Assembly: GCA_016794525.1 (NCBI GenBank)
Contig: JAEUJY010000095.1
Location: 62,001 to 126,000, forward strand
Direction of reading: 5' to 3'
DNA length: 64,000 nt
Source: Myxococcales bacterium
GTDB taxonomy: Bacteria; Myxococcota_A; Polyangia; Haliangiales; Haliangiaceae
The position numbers were made by a program, and so were the translations under genes. Positions within the stretch are counted from its first letter, which is position 1; each line of letters starts with the position of its first letter. The notes under the pieces were generated by a model. The model worked only from the letters and a program-made list of their open reading frames with translations, did not search any database and was not told the origin of the DNA. Positions 50,588 through 60,719 of the stretch are shown one piece after another.

Positions 50588-51607
50588 CTACTTCGCCGGG
50601 TGCTTGGCGCGGTACTCGTCGCGGTACTTCAGGACCATCTCCAGCTCGGCCTTCGAGAAGACCTTGCCGGTGAGGTCCTTCCACACCTGCTGCGCCGCCT
50701 TGTCGGCGTCGGCGATCAGCTCCGGCGACGCCGGCGAGACCTTGACGCCCTTGCGCTCCATCTGCTTGAGCGCGCTGTCGTTGTCCTTGCGGATCTGCTT
50801 GCGCAGGGTCTTCTGCATGCCCTTGGCGATCTTCTCCATGAGCTTCTGATCCTCGGGCGAGATCTTCTTGAGCGTGTCGTTCTTGATGATCGTCGCGCCG
50901 ATGCTGAAGCTCAGCTGCAGCGACGACACGTACTTGATCTTGGTGTTCCACTGCAGCGCGACCGCGGCGAGCGGCGAGCCGTAGCAGGCGTCGATGCGGC
51001 CGGTGGTCAGCGCCGGCTCGACCTCGGGCACGCCGAGCGGCACGCCCGACAGGCCCAGCTGCTTGAACGTCTGGCGCATGATCGCGTCGTCGCCCCACAG
51101 CCACGGCTTCATCTTCTTGAGATCGGCGATGCTCGTCACCTCGGCCTTCGACATGACGTAGACCCAGCCGACCTCGCCGCGATCCTGCAGCGTGAAGCCC
51201 TTGGCGTCGAACTTCTTCTGGTAGTACGGCCAGACCTTGTCGGCGACGTAGTCGAGCTCCTCGACCGAGTTGAACAGCCGCGGCAGCTCGAGCACGCGGA
51301 TGCTCTCCTCGACCATCGACAGGCCGACCGAGGTCAGCGCCGCGCCGTCGAGCTGGCCGAGGTTGATCTTGCGCACGACGTCGCGCTCGTCGCCCTGCAC
51401 GCCGCCGGCGTAGTACTTGATCGCGACGCGCTGCTCGGTCTTGGTGTTGACCTCGGCCGAGCCCTTGTTGAGGATCTTCATCCACGAGCTGCCGTCGGGC
51501 GCCAAGGTCGCCATGCGGACCTCGAGGTTGTCGGCGGCGGCGCCGCCGGCGGTGGCGGCGACCAGGAGGGCGGCGAGGCCCGTGCGAAAGGCGATGGGAG
51601 TGCGCAT
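50588..51607 (-). CDS. TRAP transporter solute-binding protein (DctP family)
   Basis: A 339-residue periplasmic binding protein. ATG 51607 is preceded by GAGGAGC as Shine-Dalgarno. Signal RTGLAALLVAATAGGAAADN, then LEVRMATLAPDGSSWMKI and YYAGGVQGDERDVVRKINLG typical of the DctP family, with the ligand Arg region near GWVYVMSKAEVTSIADLK. The tail has a long basic helix KMQKTLRKQIRKDND-like. No DctQ/DctM permease genes lie beside it, so the membrane part must be elsewhere. It runs on the same strand downstream of the cupredoxin, with 66 nt between. Confidence 0.85.
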   Translation of the reverse strand: MRTPIAFRTGLAALLVAATAGGAAADNLEVRMATLAPDGSSWMKILNKGSAEVNTKTEQRVAIKYYAGGVQGDERDVVRKINLGQLDGAALTSVGLSMVEESIRVLELPRLFNSVEELDYVADKVWPYYQKKFDAKGFTLQDRGEVGWVYVMSKAEVTSIADLKKMKPWLWGDDAIMRQTFKQLGLSGVPLGVPEVEPALTTGRIDACYGSPLAAVALQWNTKIKYVSSLQLSFSIGATIIKNDTLKKISPEDQKLMEKIAKGMQKTLRKQIRKDNDSALKQMERKGVKVSPASPELIADADKAAQQVWKDLTGKVFSKAELEMVLKYRDEYRAKHPAK

Positions 51608-51673
51608 CGATTGCTCCTCGATTCTGTCCAGTCCAGCGGTCGCCGCGCGGCGGTTCCGGGCGGCGGTCCGAAT

Positions 51674-52393
51674 CTACGGCGCCGGCGCGGCGGCGGGGGG
51701 CGCGGCGAACGTGAACCGCACCTTGGTGGGCTTGCCCTTCTTGACCTTGACCTTGGCGGTCTTGAGCCCGAGCGTCGGGTGCCAGGCCTCGACGGTGTAG
51801 CTGCCCGGCGGCACCCCGGGCAGGGTGAACCCGCCGTCGGCGCCGGTGACCGCGAAGAACCCGTGGTCCGACACCACCACCCACGCCGCCATCCACGGGT
51901 GGACGTCGCAGTGCAGCGACACGACGTCGCCCGCCGCGCGGCCGGCGAGGTCGCGGACGATCGGCGCCGCGCCCTTGGGCTGGGCCAGGTTCCACAGCAC
52001 CTTGGTCAGCGCGTTGCCGCGGACGTTGTGGAACGTCGCGTCGAGGTTGCGGATCTCCAGCGCCTGGCCGGCGATCACGCCGACCACCCGCGGCGCGTAC
52101 ATGCACTCGGACTGCGCGATCACCGCCGGCGTCGTCGGCGCCGCCGCGGCCGGCGCGCCGCCGACCTTGATCCGCACCAGCACGTCGCGCAGCTTGCCGT
52201 CGGTGACCACGACGTCGTCGGTCCCGTGGGCGGTCTTGGCGCACACCGGGTCGCTCGAGCGATCGACCGGCTTGGCCTCGGGCGCGGGGCCGGTCCAGGT
52301 CACCGCGCCGGTGATCGACCCGGCGGGCGGCGCCGCCACGGCGGTGCCGGTGGCCGCGCAGGCCAGCGCGGTGGCGAGGATCCAGCGGCGCAT
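51674..52393 (-). CDS. exported cupredoxin-like protein with carboxypeptidase-regulatory-like domain
   Basis: A 239-residue protein with a clear signal (MRRWILATALACAATGTAVA) when started at ATG 52393; an upstream in-frame GTG at 52441 overlaps the SDR stop but would bury the signal. Residues about 120-190 have a cupredoxin-type pattern: NLDATFHNVRG (His), SLHCDVHPWMAAWVV (Cys, His, Met). The four ligands of a type 1 copper site are in order. The end GADGGFTLPGVPPGSYTVEA is a carboxypeptidase-regulatory-like beta-sandwich. It is on the same strand between the SDR gene and the binding protein. Electron transfer or copper handling in the periplasm is likely. Confidence 0.75.
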   Translation of the reverse strand: MRRWILATALACAATGTAVAAPPAGSITGAVTWTGPAPEAKPVDRSSDPVCAKTAHGTDDVVVTDGKLRDVLVRIKVGGAPAAAAPTTPAVIAQSECMYAPRVVGVIAGQALEIRNLDATFHNVRGNALTKVLWNLAQPKGAAPIVRDLAGRAAGDVVSLHCDVHPWMAAWVVVSDHGFFAVTGADGGFTLPGVPPGSYTVEAWHPTLGLKTAKVKVKKGKPTKVRFTFAAPPAAAPAP

Positions 52394-52437
52394 CGTCAGG
52401 GCTAGGACGGGGGACCCGGGCGTGATCTTCATCGCGA

Positions 52438-53202
52438 TCACGCCGAGGTCAGGCCGCCGTCGGCGACCACCACCGAGCCGGTGGTGAACGACGACACGTC
52501 CGACAGCAGGTAGACCGCGGCGCCAGCGATCTCCTCGGGTTGCGCGTGGCGGGCGAGCGGCGTCCGCTTGATGACGTGGTCGCGCAGCATCGGGTTGCCG
52601 ACGATCGCCGCGGCGAACTTGGTCTCGACCAGCCCGGGCGCGATCGCGTTGACGCGGATGTTGCCGCCGCCCAGCTCGAACGCCAGGGTCTGGGTCAGCG
52701 AGATCACCGCGGCCTTCGACGCGCCGTAGATGCCCTGCATCGGCGCGGCCCGCAGGCCGGCCACCGACGCGACGTTGACCAGCGACGCGCCGCCGCCGCG
52801 GGCCCGGGCGTGCTTGACCAGCGCGCGCGCGACGTACAGGTAGCCCTTGAGGTTGACCTCGAGCGTCTTGTCGATCGCCGCGTCGGGCGTATCGATCAGC
52901 GGGCCGAAGTACGGGTTGGTCGCGGCGTTGTTGACCGCGCCGTCGACCTTGCCGAACCGCGCGACCGCCGCCGCGAACAGCGCGTCGACGTCCTCGGCCT
53001 TGCCGGTGTGGCAGGCGTGGGCCAGCACCTCGCCGCGGCCGGCCAGCTCGCCGGCCGCGCGATCCAGATCGGCCTGCTTGCGCGACGCGATCACGACCTG
53101 GGCGCCGGCGTCGAGGCAGGCGCCGGCGATGGCCTGGCCGATGCCGCGGCTGCCGCCGGTGACGACGATGACCTTGCCGGCGAGGAGGTTCGACGTGCTC
53201 AT
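52438..53202 (-). CDS. SDR family NAD(P)-dependent oxidoreductase
   Basis: A 254-residue Rossmann-fold enzyme. Cofactor motif TGGSRGIGQAIAGA (residues about 15-28), the NNAA strand motif (VNNAATNP), the catalytic Tyr-x3-Lys in IYGASKAAVISLTQTLAFEL (about residue 155-160), and the C-terminal PEEIAGAAVYLLSD, SFTTGSVVVADGGL. All catalytic residues are intact. It belongs to the classical SDR group (FabG-like, sugar or fatty-acid reductases). The substrate is unknown. The cupredoxin gene starts shortly after its stop on the same strand. Confidence 0.9.
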   Translation of the reverse strand: MSTSNLLAGKVIVVTGGSRGIGQAIAGACLDAGAQVVIASRKQADLDRAAGELAGRGEVLAHACHTGKAEDVDALFAAAVARFGKVDGAVNNAATNPYFGPLIDTPDAAIDKTLEVNLKGYLYVARALVKHARARGGGASLVNVASVAGLRAAPMQGIYGASKAAVISLTQTLAFELGGGNIRVNAIAPGLVETKFAAAIVGNPMLRDHVIKRTPLARHAQPEEIAGAAVYLLSDVSSFTTGSVVVADGGLTSA

Positions 53203-53251
53203 GCGGGCGACGCTACCGCGAAGGCGCGGGCGGGTGCTAGCGTCGCGGCGC

Positions 53252-55135
53252 GTGGCCGGGCCGCCCTCTCACGACGATCCGACGACGGTCGACCCCGCCG
53301 CGATCACCCACGCGCCGACCTCGACGACCGGGCCGGTGACGCTGGCGCCGGCCGCGCCGGGGCCGCGGCTGCGTGCCGACGAGGCGCTGACGATCGCCAC
53401 CGACTTCGAGCAGCGCTACGAGCTGGGTGGCGAGCTGGCGCGCGGCGGCCTGGCGCGGATCCGCGACGCCTACGACCGGGTGCTGCACCGGCGGGTGGCG
53501 GTCAAGCAGCTGCTGGCGCGCGGCGGCGACGCCGACGTGCGGTTCCTGCGCGAGGCGCGGATCACCGGCCGGCTGGCCCACCCCAACATCGTGCCGATCT
53601 ACGACCTCGGCCTCGACGCCGACGGCGCGCCGTTCTACGCGATGAAGTGGGTCGAGGGGCGGTCGCTGCACGACCTGATCGAGGCGCGGCCCACGCTCGA
53701 CGAGCGGCTGGCGCTGGTGCCGCACGTGATCGCGATCGCCGACGCGCTGGCCTACGCCCACGCGGTCGGCGTGATCCACCGCGACCTCAAGCCGGCCAAC
53801 GTGCTGGTCGGCGACTTCGGCGAGACGATCGTCATCGACTGGGGGCTCGCACTCGAGGCCGGCGCCGTCGACGCGCCGGTGGCCGACGCCGCGCCGATCA
53901 GCGCGCCGCGGCTGACCTCGGTCGGCAGCGTGATCGGCACGCCGGCGTACATGCCGCCCGAGCAGGCGCGCGGCGACGCGGTCGACCCCCGGGCCGACGT
54001 CTACGCGCTCGGCGCGACGCTGTACCACGTGATCGCGGGCACCCACCCGTACGCCGAGGCCGAGACGTCGGCGGCGACCTCCGACGACGGGCCGATCTGG
54101 GCCCGGGTGCTCGACGAGCCGCCCGCGCCGCTGGCGACGCTGTGCCCCGGCGTGCCGGCCGAGCTGGCCGCGATCGTCGAGCGCGCCATGGCCCGCCGGG
54201 CGGCGGCGCGCTACGCCAGCGCCGCCGAGGTCGGCGCGGCGCTGGCCGGGTTCGTCGCGCACCACCAGTCGCACCGGCTCGCCGAGGCCGCGGTGCGCCG
54301 CGACGACGAGCTGGCGGCGCGCATGCGCGGCGCGCGCACCGACGACGCCGGCGCGGTGGCGGCGATCTACCGCGAGGCCGACGTCGTGCAGTTCGGCCTC
54401 GAGCAGGCGCTGCAGGCGTGGCCCGAGAACCCGGTGGCCCGGGCCGGCCTGGCCCGGCTGCGCGCGCGGCTGTTCGACTTCGAGTGCGCGGTGGGCAACC
54501 TGGCCGGCGCGGCGGCGCTGGCCGACGCGCTGCCCGCCGATCCCGATCGCACCCGCATGCTCGTCGCGCTGCGCGCCGACCTGGCCCGCCGCGACGCCGA
54601 GGCCGAGGCGTTCGCCCGCGCGCGCGACCGCTCGATCGGCGGCCGCGAGCGCACGATCATGCTGGGCGCGGTGGGCGCGATGCTCGCCTACTTCTTGATC
54701 GAGGCGCTGGTCAGCCACCGCTCGCTCGACGACGCCGGCGCGACCCGCCGGATCTTGCGCAACGCGATCGTGGTCGCGGCGCCGACGCTGGCGATGATGT
54801 GGGCCTGGCGCAAGCGGATGTTCGCCAACGAGTTCTCCGAGCGCGCCGGGCGCACGGTCGCGGCGATGCTGGTGGTGACGGTGACCCACCGGGTGCTGGC
54901 GATCGTGATCGCGCAGCCGGCCCGCGACGTGTTCGTGCTCGACATGCTGCTGATCGCCGTGGCGATGTGGACGTTCGGGGGCCGGCTGGGCCTGGCGCTG
55001 GGCGCGCTGGCGGTGGCCGGCGCCTGGGTGTGCGCGCTGGCGCCGGCGGCCGCGCTGTTCGTCTACAACGGCGCGATCATCGGCATCGCGGTGCTGCTGG
55101 CGGTGGCCTGGTCCCGGGCCGCCCGCCGGGAGTAG
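53252..55135 (+). CDS. serine/threonine kinase with DWG motif and multi-spanning C-terminus
   Basis: A 627-residue protein that starts with GTG 53252. The kinase domain occupies about residues 50-340: GELARGGLARI glycine loop, VAVKQLL, HRDLKPANV (about 175), VIDWGLA, PPEQARGDAV. The Mg-binding DFG is DWG here, a substitution seen in some myxobacterial and planctomycete kinases. Residues about 340-460 are an alanine-rich, helical linker with Asp/Arg pairs. From about residue 467 to the end come four or five membrane helices (for example TIMLGAVGAMLAYFLIEAL, VFVLDMLLIAVAMWTFGG). So the sensor is buried in the membrane rather than exposed. Confidence 0.85.
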   Translation: MAGPPSHDDPTTVDPAAITHAPTSTTGPVTLAPAAPGPRLRADEALTIATDFEQRYELGGELARGGLARIRDAYDRVLHRRVAVKQLLARGGDADVRFLREARITGRLAHPNIVPIYDLGLDADGAPFYAMKWVEGRSLHDLIEARPTLDERLALVPHVIAIADALAYAHAVGVIHRDLKPANVLVGDFGETIVIDWGLALEAGAVDAPVADAAPISAPRLTSVGSVIGTPAYMPPEQARGDAVDPRADVYALGATLYHVIAGTHPYAEAETSAATSDDGPIWARVLDEPPAPLATLCPGVPAELAAIVERAMARRAAARYASAAEVGAALAGFVAHHQSHRLAEAAVRRDDELAARMRGARTDDAGAVAAIYREADVVQFGLEQALQAWPENPVARAGLARLRARLFDFECAVGNLAGAAALADALPADPDRTRMLVALRADLARRDAEAEAFARARDRSIGGRERTIMLGAVGAMLAYFLIEALVSHRSLDDAGATRRILRNAIVVAAPTLAMMWAWRKRMFANEFSERAGRTVAAMLVVTVTHRVLAIVIAQPARDVFVLDMLLIAVAMWTFGGRLGLALGALAVAGAWVCALAPAAALFVYNGAIIGIAVLLAVAWSRAARRE

Positions 55136-55225
55136 CCGAGCGCCAGCCAGGCTGTCTCTGGGGCTGCGCCGAACGAGCGGCACACCGGCGGGCCTGGCGC
55201 GGCGTCCCGTCGCAGGCGTGACCGC

Positions 55226-55254
55226 TTGACGCGACGCGGCGCGTCGGCCATAAA
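55226..55254 (+). promoter_or_regulatory. sigma-70-type promoter of the acyl-CoA dehydrogenase gene
   Basis: TTGACG (55226-55231) and CATAAA (55249-55254) are separated by 17 nt. The region downstream contains an operator-like palindrome that would cover the transcription start, about 70 nt before the ATG. Confidence 0.55.
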
Positions 55255-55272
55255 TGAATGACGGTTCATTCA
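55255..55272. promoter_or_regulatory. TetR-type operator upstream of the acyl-CoA dehydrogenase gene
   Basis: TGAATGA and TCATTCA form a 7-bp inverted repeat separated by CGGT. It directly follows the -10 element. Palindromes of this type are typical of TetR-family repressors that control fatty-acid or acyl-CoA genes; no such regulator is adjacent. Confidence 0.55.
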
Positions 55273-55326
55273 CTCTCGAACCGGCGCACCTGGACGATTC
55301 GATCCGCTGCCGCCCTGGAGGTACCC

Positions 55327-57150
<1,824 letters not shown>

Positions 57151-57157
57151 GTTGTTT

Positions 57158-57184
57158 GGAAGGGGCTTTCGCAAAGCCCCTTCC
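57158..57184. terminator. 12-bp hairpin after the acyl-CoA dehydrogenase gene
   Basis: GGAAGGGGCTTT and AAAGCCCCTTCC form a perfect 12-3-12 inverted repeat with loop CGC, just after the dehydrogenase stop (57150). It shares the TTT-CGC-AAA core with the two hairpins in the groES-groEL spacer. It can end transcription from the plus strand, but it lies inside the ORF at 57045 on the minus strand. Confidence 0.7.
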
Positions 57185-57606
57185 CCGCCGGGGGCAACTC
57201 GAAGCGCCACGCCGGCATGAACTCGCCGACGGCGTCGACCGTGCAGGCGTGCGCGCCGCCGCGGTTGCGACACGTCAGCTCGAGCTCGTCGAGGTTCGGC
57301 TGGCGGCCGAGCTGGCGCGCCAGGCGCCGCAGCGGCGCGCGGGCGTCGCACGCGTGGCGGCCCCAGCGGACGTCGCCGTCGAAGTCGCCGGTGCGATAGC
57401 CGAGATCGAAGACGCCGCTGGCCGGATCGATCACCTCGCGCCACGGGCGCTGGCCGGTCAAGAGCTCGCGCATGAACCGCTTGGTGACCTGGGTCGGCCG
57501 ATCGGCAGCGGCGGTGCCGGCGGTGGCGGCGACCGTGCACAGGGCGGCGATCACGAGGGCGCGCATCGACGATCGAACGCCGGGCGCGGCGCGCTGATTC
57601 CGCCGG

Positions 57607-58581
57607 TCACGCCGCGGCGCGGGCCGGCGCGGCGTAGGTGGCGCGGGCCCAGGCCAGCGCGCTGGCGATCACCGCCGGCCACGGCGTCGCGGTGGCGCCG
57701 AAGGTGGCACGGAAGCGACCGTCGTCGAGGAGGTACGGGGCGTCCCACTGGTAGGCCATCTCGGCCACCTCGCGCAGCAGCGGCGCGACGACGCCGACGC
57801 CGCGCAGCACCCACGTCGGCACCCGCGCCAGCCGTGGCGCGACGCCGGCCGCGGCCGCGATCATTTCGATCAGCGTGCGGGTCGAGAGCGCCGGGTTGGC
57901 CGGCAGGTGCCACAGCTGGTCGCGGGCCCGCGGGTCGGTGCCCAGCGTGACCAGGCCGGCGGCGACGTCGTCGACGAACGAGTAGCTGTGCGGCTGATCG
58001 GGATCGCCGAGCACCTCGACCTTCCGGCCGGCCAGCAGCCGCGGCCAGAACCGCTCGCCGAACACCGCCGCCTGGGTCGCGCCGGGGCCGATGAAGTCGC
58101 TGGCGCGGCCGACGGTGACCGCGACGCCGCGGCCGCGCGCAGCCCGCACGGCGGCGTCGGCCTCGGCCCGCAGCGCGCCCTTCTTCGAGCACGGCGCCAG
58201 CGGCGTGTCCTCGCGCATGACGCCGCCGGGCGCGCGGCCGTACATGTACAGGTTGTCGAGCACGACGAGGTGCGCGCCGGCGGCCTCGGCGGCGGCGATG
58301 ATGCCGTTGGTCAGCGGCAGCAGGCGGCGCGGCCACTCGGTGTAGAGCGGGTTGACGCAGTGGTAGAGCGTCGTCGCGCCGGCGGTGGCCGCGGCCAGCG
58401 CCGCCGGGTCGAGCACGTCGGCGTTGAGCGGCTCGACGCCGGCCGGCAGCTCGGCGCCGAAGCGACCGCGGCGCACCAGCCGGACGCGGCGGCCGGTCGC
58501 GACCAGGCCGGCGGCGACGCGCGGGCCGATCTGGCCGGCGCCGAGGACGACGTGGAGCTCGGAGGAGGAGGAGGTCGACAT
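57607..58581 (-). CDS. NAD-dependent epimerase/dehydratase family protein
   Basis: A 324-residue Rossmann-fold protein. ATG 58581 gives a short acidic lead (STSSSSE) before the dinucleotide motif HVVLGAGQIGPRVAAGLVAT. NPLYTEWPRRLLPLTNGIIA and VVLDNLYMYGRAPGGV follow; the Tyr in LYMYGRAP could be the catalytic residue of atypical SDR enzymes, and HSYSFVDDVAAGLVTLG is a typical substrate-site segment. It is an extended or atypical SDR of the NAD-dependent epimerase type. The LysR gene is divergent and may control it. Confidence 0.8.
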   Translation of the reverse strand: MSTSSSSELHVVLGAGQIGPRVAAGLVATGRRVRLVRRGRFGAELPAGVEPLNADVLDPAALAAATAGATTLYHCVNPLYTEWPRRLLPLTNGIIAAAEAAGAHLVVLDNLYMYGRAPGGVMREDTPLAPCSKKGALRAEADAAVRAARGRGVAVTVGRASDFIGPGATQAAVFGERFWPRLLAGRKVEVLGDPDQPHSYSFVDDVAAGLVTLGTDPRARDQLWHLPANPALSTRTLIEMIAAAAGVAPRLARVPTWVLRGVGVVAPLLREVAEMAYQWDAPYLLDDGRFRATFGATATPWPAVIASALAWARATYAAPARAAA

Positions 58582-58633
58582 GCCGATCACGATGGCGCTT
58601 GAGCCGGCATTGCGAAACGCCCATGATGGCAAC
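58582..58633. promoter_or_regulatory. control region between epimerase and LysR genes
   Basis: The short region between the two divergent genes holds several TTGC/GCAA elements: GCAAC-GTGCC-GTTGC (a 5-5-5 palindrome that starts at about 58629 and enters the LysR start) and ATTGCG...CGCAAT around it. LysR-type regulators bind such T-N11-A dyads. The adjacency suggests that this LysR controls the epimerase and itself. Confidence 0.4.
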
Positions 58634-59581
58634 GTGCCGTTGCAAGAACGCAATGCAGGCGATCCAGCCCGGGCCGCCCGCGCCCGGGTCGGGCGGCTCG
58701 ACTGGGACCTGGTGCGGGTCTTCCTCGACGTGGCGCGGGCCGGCCGGCTGACCGCCGCCGCCGGCCCGGCCGGGCTCGACGTGTCGACGGTGTCGCGCCG
58801 GCTCGACCGGCTCGAGCGCGAGCTCGGCGTGCGGCTGTTCGAGCGCGCGGCCACCGGCGTGCGGCTCACCGCCGCCGGCCAGCGGCTGGTGCCGGCCGCC
58901 GAGGACATGGCGCGGTCGCTGGGCGAGCTGGGCGTGGCGCTGGCGGCGGTCGAGGCCGAGGCCGAGGGCGTCGTGCGGCTGACCGCGCCGCCCGGCGTGA
59001 TCGACGGCTTCGTCGCGCCGGCGCTGCCGCGGTTCCACGCCCGCCACCCGCGGGTGCGGCTCGAGCTCGACGCCTCGGTCGGCTACGCCGATCTCACGCG
59101 CGGCGAGGCCGACCTCGCGCTGCGGGTGCGCCGGCCCGAGCGCGGCGATCTGATCGCGCAGCGGCTGGTCGCGACGCCGACGGTGCCGGCCACGTCGCCG
59201 GCCTACGCGCGGGCGCTGGGCACGCTGCGGCGGATCGGCGACGCGCGGTGGATCGCGTGGGGCCACGACCTCGCGCACATCCCCGACGCGCGCTGGCTGA
59301 CCACCTACGTCGACGTGCCGCCGGTGCTGCGCACCAGCTCGATCGGCGCGCAGCTCGCCGCGGCGGCGGCCGGGCTCGGCGTGACGCTGGCGCCGCAGCC
59401 GTACCTGGCGCGCTTCGGCCTCGCGGCGGTGAAGCCGGGCCGCGCGCTGGCCGCGGCGTGGGCGGCGCTGCCGGTCGGCGAGCTGTGGCTGGTCGGGCAC
59501 GTCGCGCAGCGGCGCGTGCCGCGGGTCGCCGCGCTGTGGGATTTCATCGTGGGTGAGCTGGCCGGGGCCTCGGATTCCTGA
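58634..59581 (+). CDS. LysR family transcriptional regulator
   Basis: A 315-residue regulator. GTG 58634 is chosen because an ATG at 58580 would overlap the divergent epimerase start and add an unneeded lead. The winged helix is LDWDLVRVFLDVARAGRLTA, AAAGPAGLDVSTVSRRLDRL, ERELGVRLFERAATGVRLTA. A two-lobed effector domain follows (VVRLTAPPGVIDGFVAPALP, DLALRVRRPERGDLIAQRLV, GAQLAAAAAGLGVTLAPQP). It has the LysR length and closes with a normal end. It is divergent from the epimerase gene, its likely target. Confidence 0.88.
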   Translation: MPLQERNAGDPARAARARVGRLDWDLVRVFLDVARAGRLTAAAGPAGLDVSTVSRRLDRLERELGVRLFERAATGVRLTAAGQRLVPAAEDMARSLGELGVALAAVEAEAEGVVRLTAPPGVIDGFVAPALPRFHARHPRVRLELDASVGYADLTRGEADLALRVRRPERGDLIAQRLVATPTVPATSPAYARALGTLRRIGDARWIAWGHDLAHIPDARWLTTYVDVPPVLRTSSIGAQLAAAAAGLGVTLAPQPYLARFGLAAVKPGRALAAAWAALPVGELWLVGHVAQRRVPRVAALWDFIVGELAGASDS

Positions 59582-59666
59582 GGGTCGACGTGACCTCGCT
59601 CGCACGGCGCGCCGATGGCGCGATCGCGATCGCGCGATCCGCCGCGGCCGACGCTACGATGCGCGC

Positions 59667-60719
59667 ATGTGGATGACGCGCCTGACCGCCGCCGCCGCCC
59701 TCGTGCTCGCGCTCGCGACCTGCGGCGACAACCAGTCGCCGTACGAGCCGTGGATCCTCGATCCGCTGACGCCGGCCGAGGGGCTGTGGATTCGCACGCC
59801 CGAGTTCGACGTCGCGCCCGGCGCCGAGATCCAGTACTGCTACTTCTTCCAGGTGCCGGCGCAGACCGACGGCACGCTGTGGGTCGATCGCATCGAGCTC
59901 GCGCTCAACCCCGGCAGCCACCACATGAACCTGTTCCGGGTGAAGACGCTGCGCGGGCTCAAGCCCGAGGACGGCAGCCCGGTCGACCTCGGCGGCGTCC
60001 AGGGCACCGAGATCCGCGAGGGCGAGTGCTGGAAGTCGCCGAACTGGGCCGACTGGCCGCTGGTCGCCAACAACCAGCAGTCGTCGATCGACAACCCGAT
60101 CTTCGAGTGGGCGCTGCCGACCGGCGTGGCCCAGAAGCTCGACGCCGGCGAGATGCTGATGCTGCAGATCCACTACGTCAACGCGGCCACCCAGGACACG
60201 CCGTTCAAGGGGCGCGGCGGCGTCAACCTGCACCGCTCGACCGACGGCGACACGATGGAGCTCGGCACGCTGTTCGCCACCCAGCAGAACATCCGGATCT
60301 GCCGCTCGAACCCCGCGCCGACCTACGGCGGCGGCTGCGCGATGCCCCAGGGCACGCACACCGTCGCGGCGGCCAACGGCCACTTCCACTCGCGCGGCAA
60401 GCGGTTCTCGATCTTCGCGTGGGACGGCGTCTCGACGACGCGCCCGCCCGACAGCGCGCGCTTCTACCAGAGCGAGGCGTGGGCCGAGCCCGACATGGCG
60501 ACCGGCCTGAACGTCCAGCTGCCCCAGGGCGGCGGCATCTACTGGACCTGCGAGTACCAGTGGAGCGAGCCGGCCGACGGCTGCGCCGCGCTCGACGAGA
60601 AGGATCCGCTGCACGCCAACGACTGCTGCTACACGTTCGGGCCCAAGGTCGAGACCAGCGAGCACTGCAACGTGTTCCTGTACTACTGGCCCAAGACGAC
60701 GGACGTCACGTGCTTCTAG
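59667..60719 (+). CDS. copper type II monooxygenase-like lipoprotein (PHM/DBH fold)
   Basis: A 350-residue exported protein (signal LTAAAALVLALATCGDN; lipobox ATC-type Cys at about 20). The pattern of histidines fits a peptidylglycine/dopamine beta-monooxygenase fold: LNPGSHHMNLFRVKT (His-His-Met), MLQIHYVNAATQD (His), and TVAAANGHFHSRGKRFSIFA (His-x-His). All these occur where the copper ligands of CuH and CuM domains lie. Many cysteines in the end part (CCYTFGPKVETSEHCNVFLY) suggest disulfides. The stop lies inside the start of the next gene, which begins with an overlapping GTG at 60710. The substrate is unknown. Confidence 0.7.
   Translation: MWMTRLTAAAALVLALATCGDNQSPYEPWILDPLTPAEGLWIRTPEFDVAPGAEIQYCYFFQVPAQTDGTLWVDRIELALNPGSHHMNLFRVKTLRGLKPEDGSPVDLGGVQGTEIREGECWKSPNWADWPLVANNQQSSIDNPIFEWALPTGVAQKLDAGEMLMLQIHYVNAATQDTPFKGRGGVNLHRSTDGDTMELGTLFATQQNIRICRSNPAPTYGGGCAMPQGTHTVAAANGHFHSRGKRFSIFAWDGVSTTRPPDSARFYQSEAWAEPDMATGLNVQLPQGGGIYWTCEYQWSEPADGCAALDEKDPLHANDCCYTFGPKVETSEHCNVFLYYWPKTTDVTCF

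Noticed and set aside
57267-57540. Plus-strand ORF inside the exported-protein gene
   Set aside because: It is the antisense of the 57045 ORF signal and body, with no own motif.
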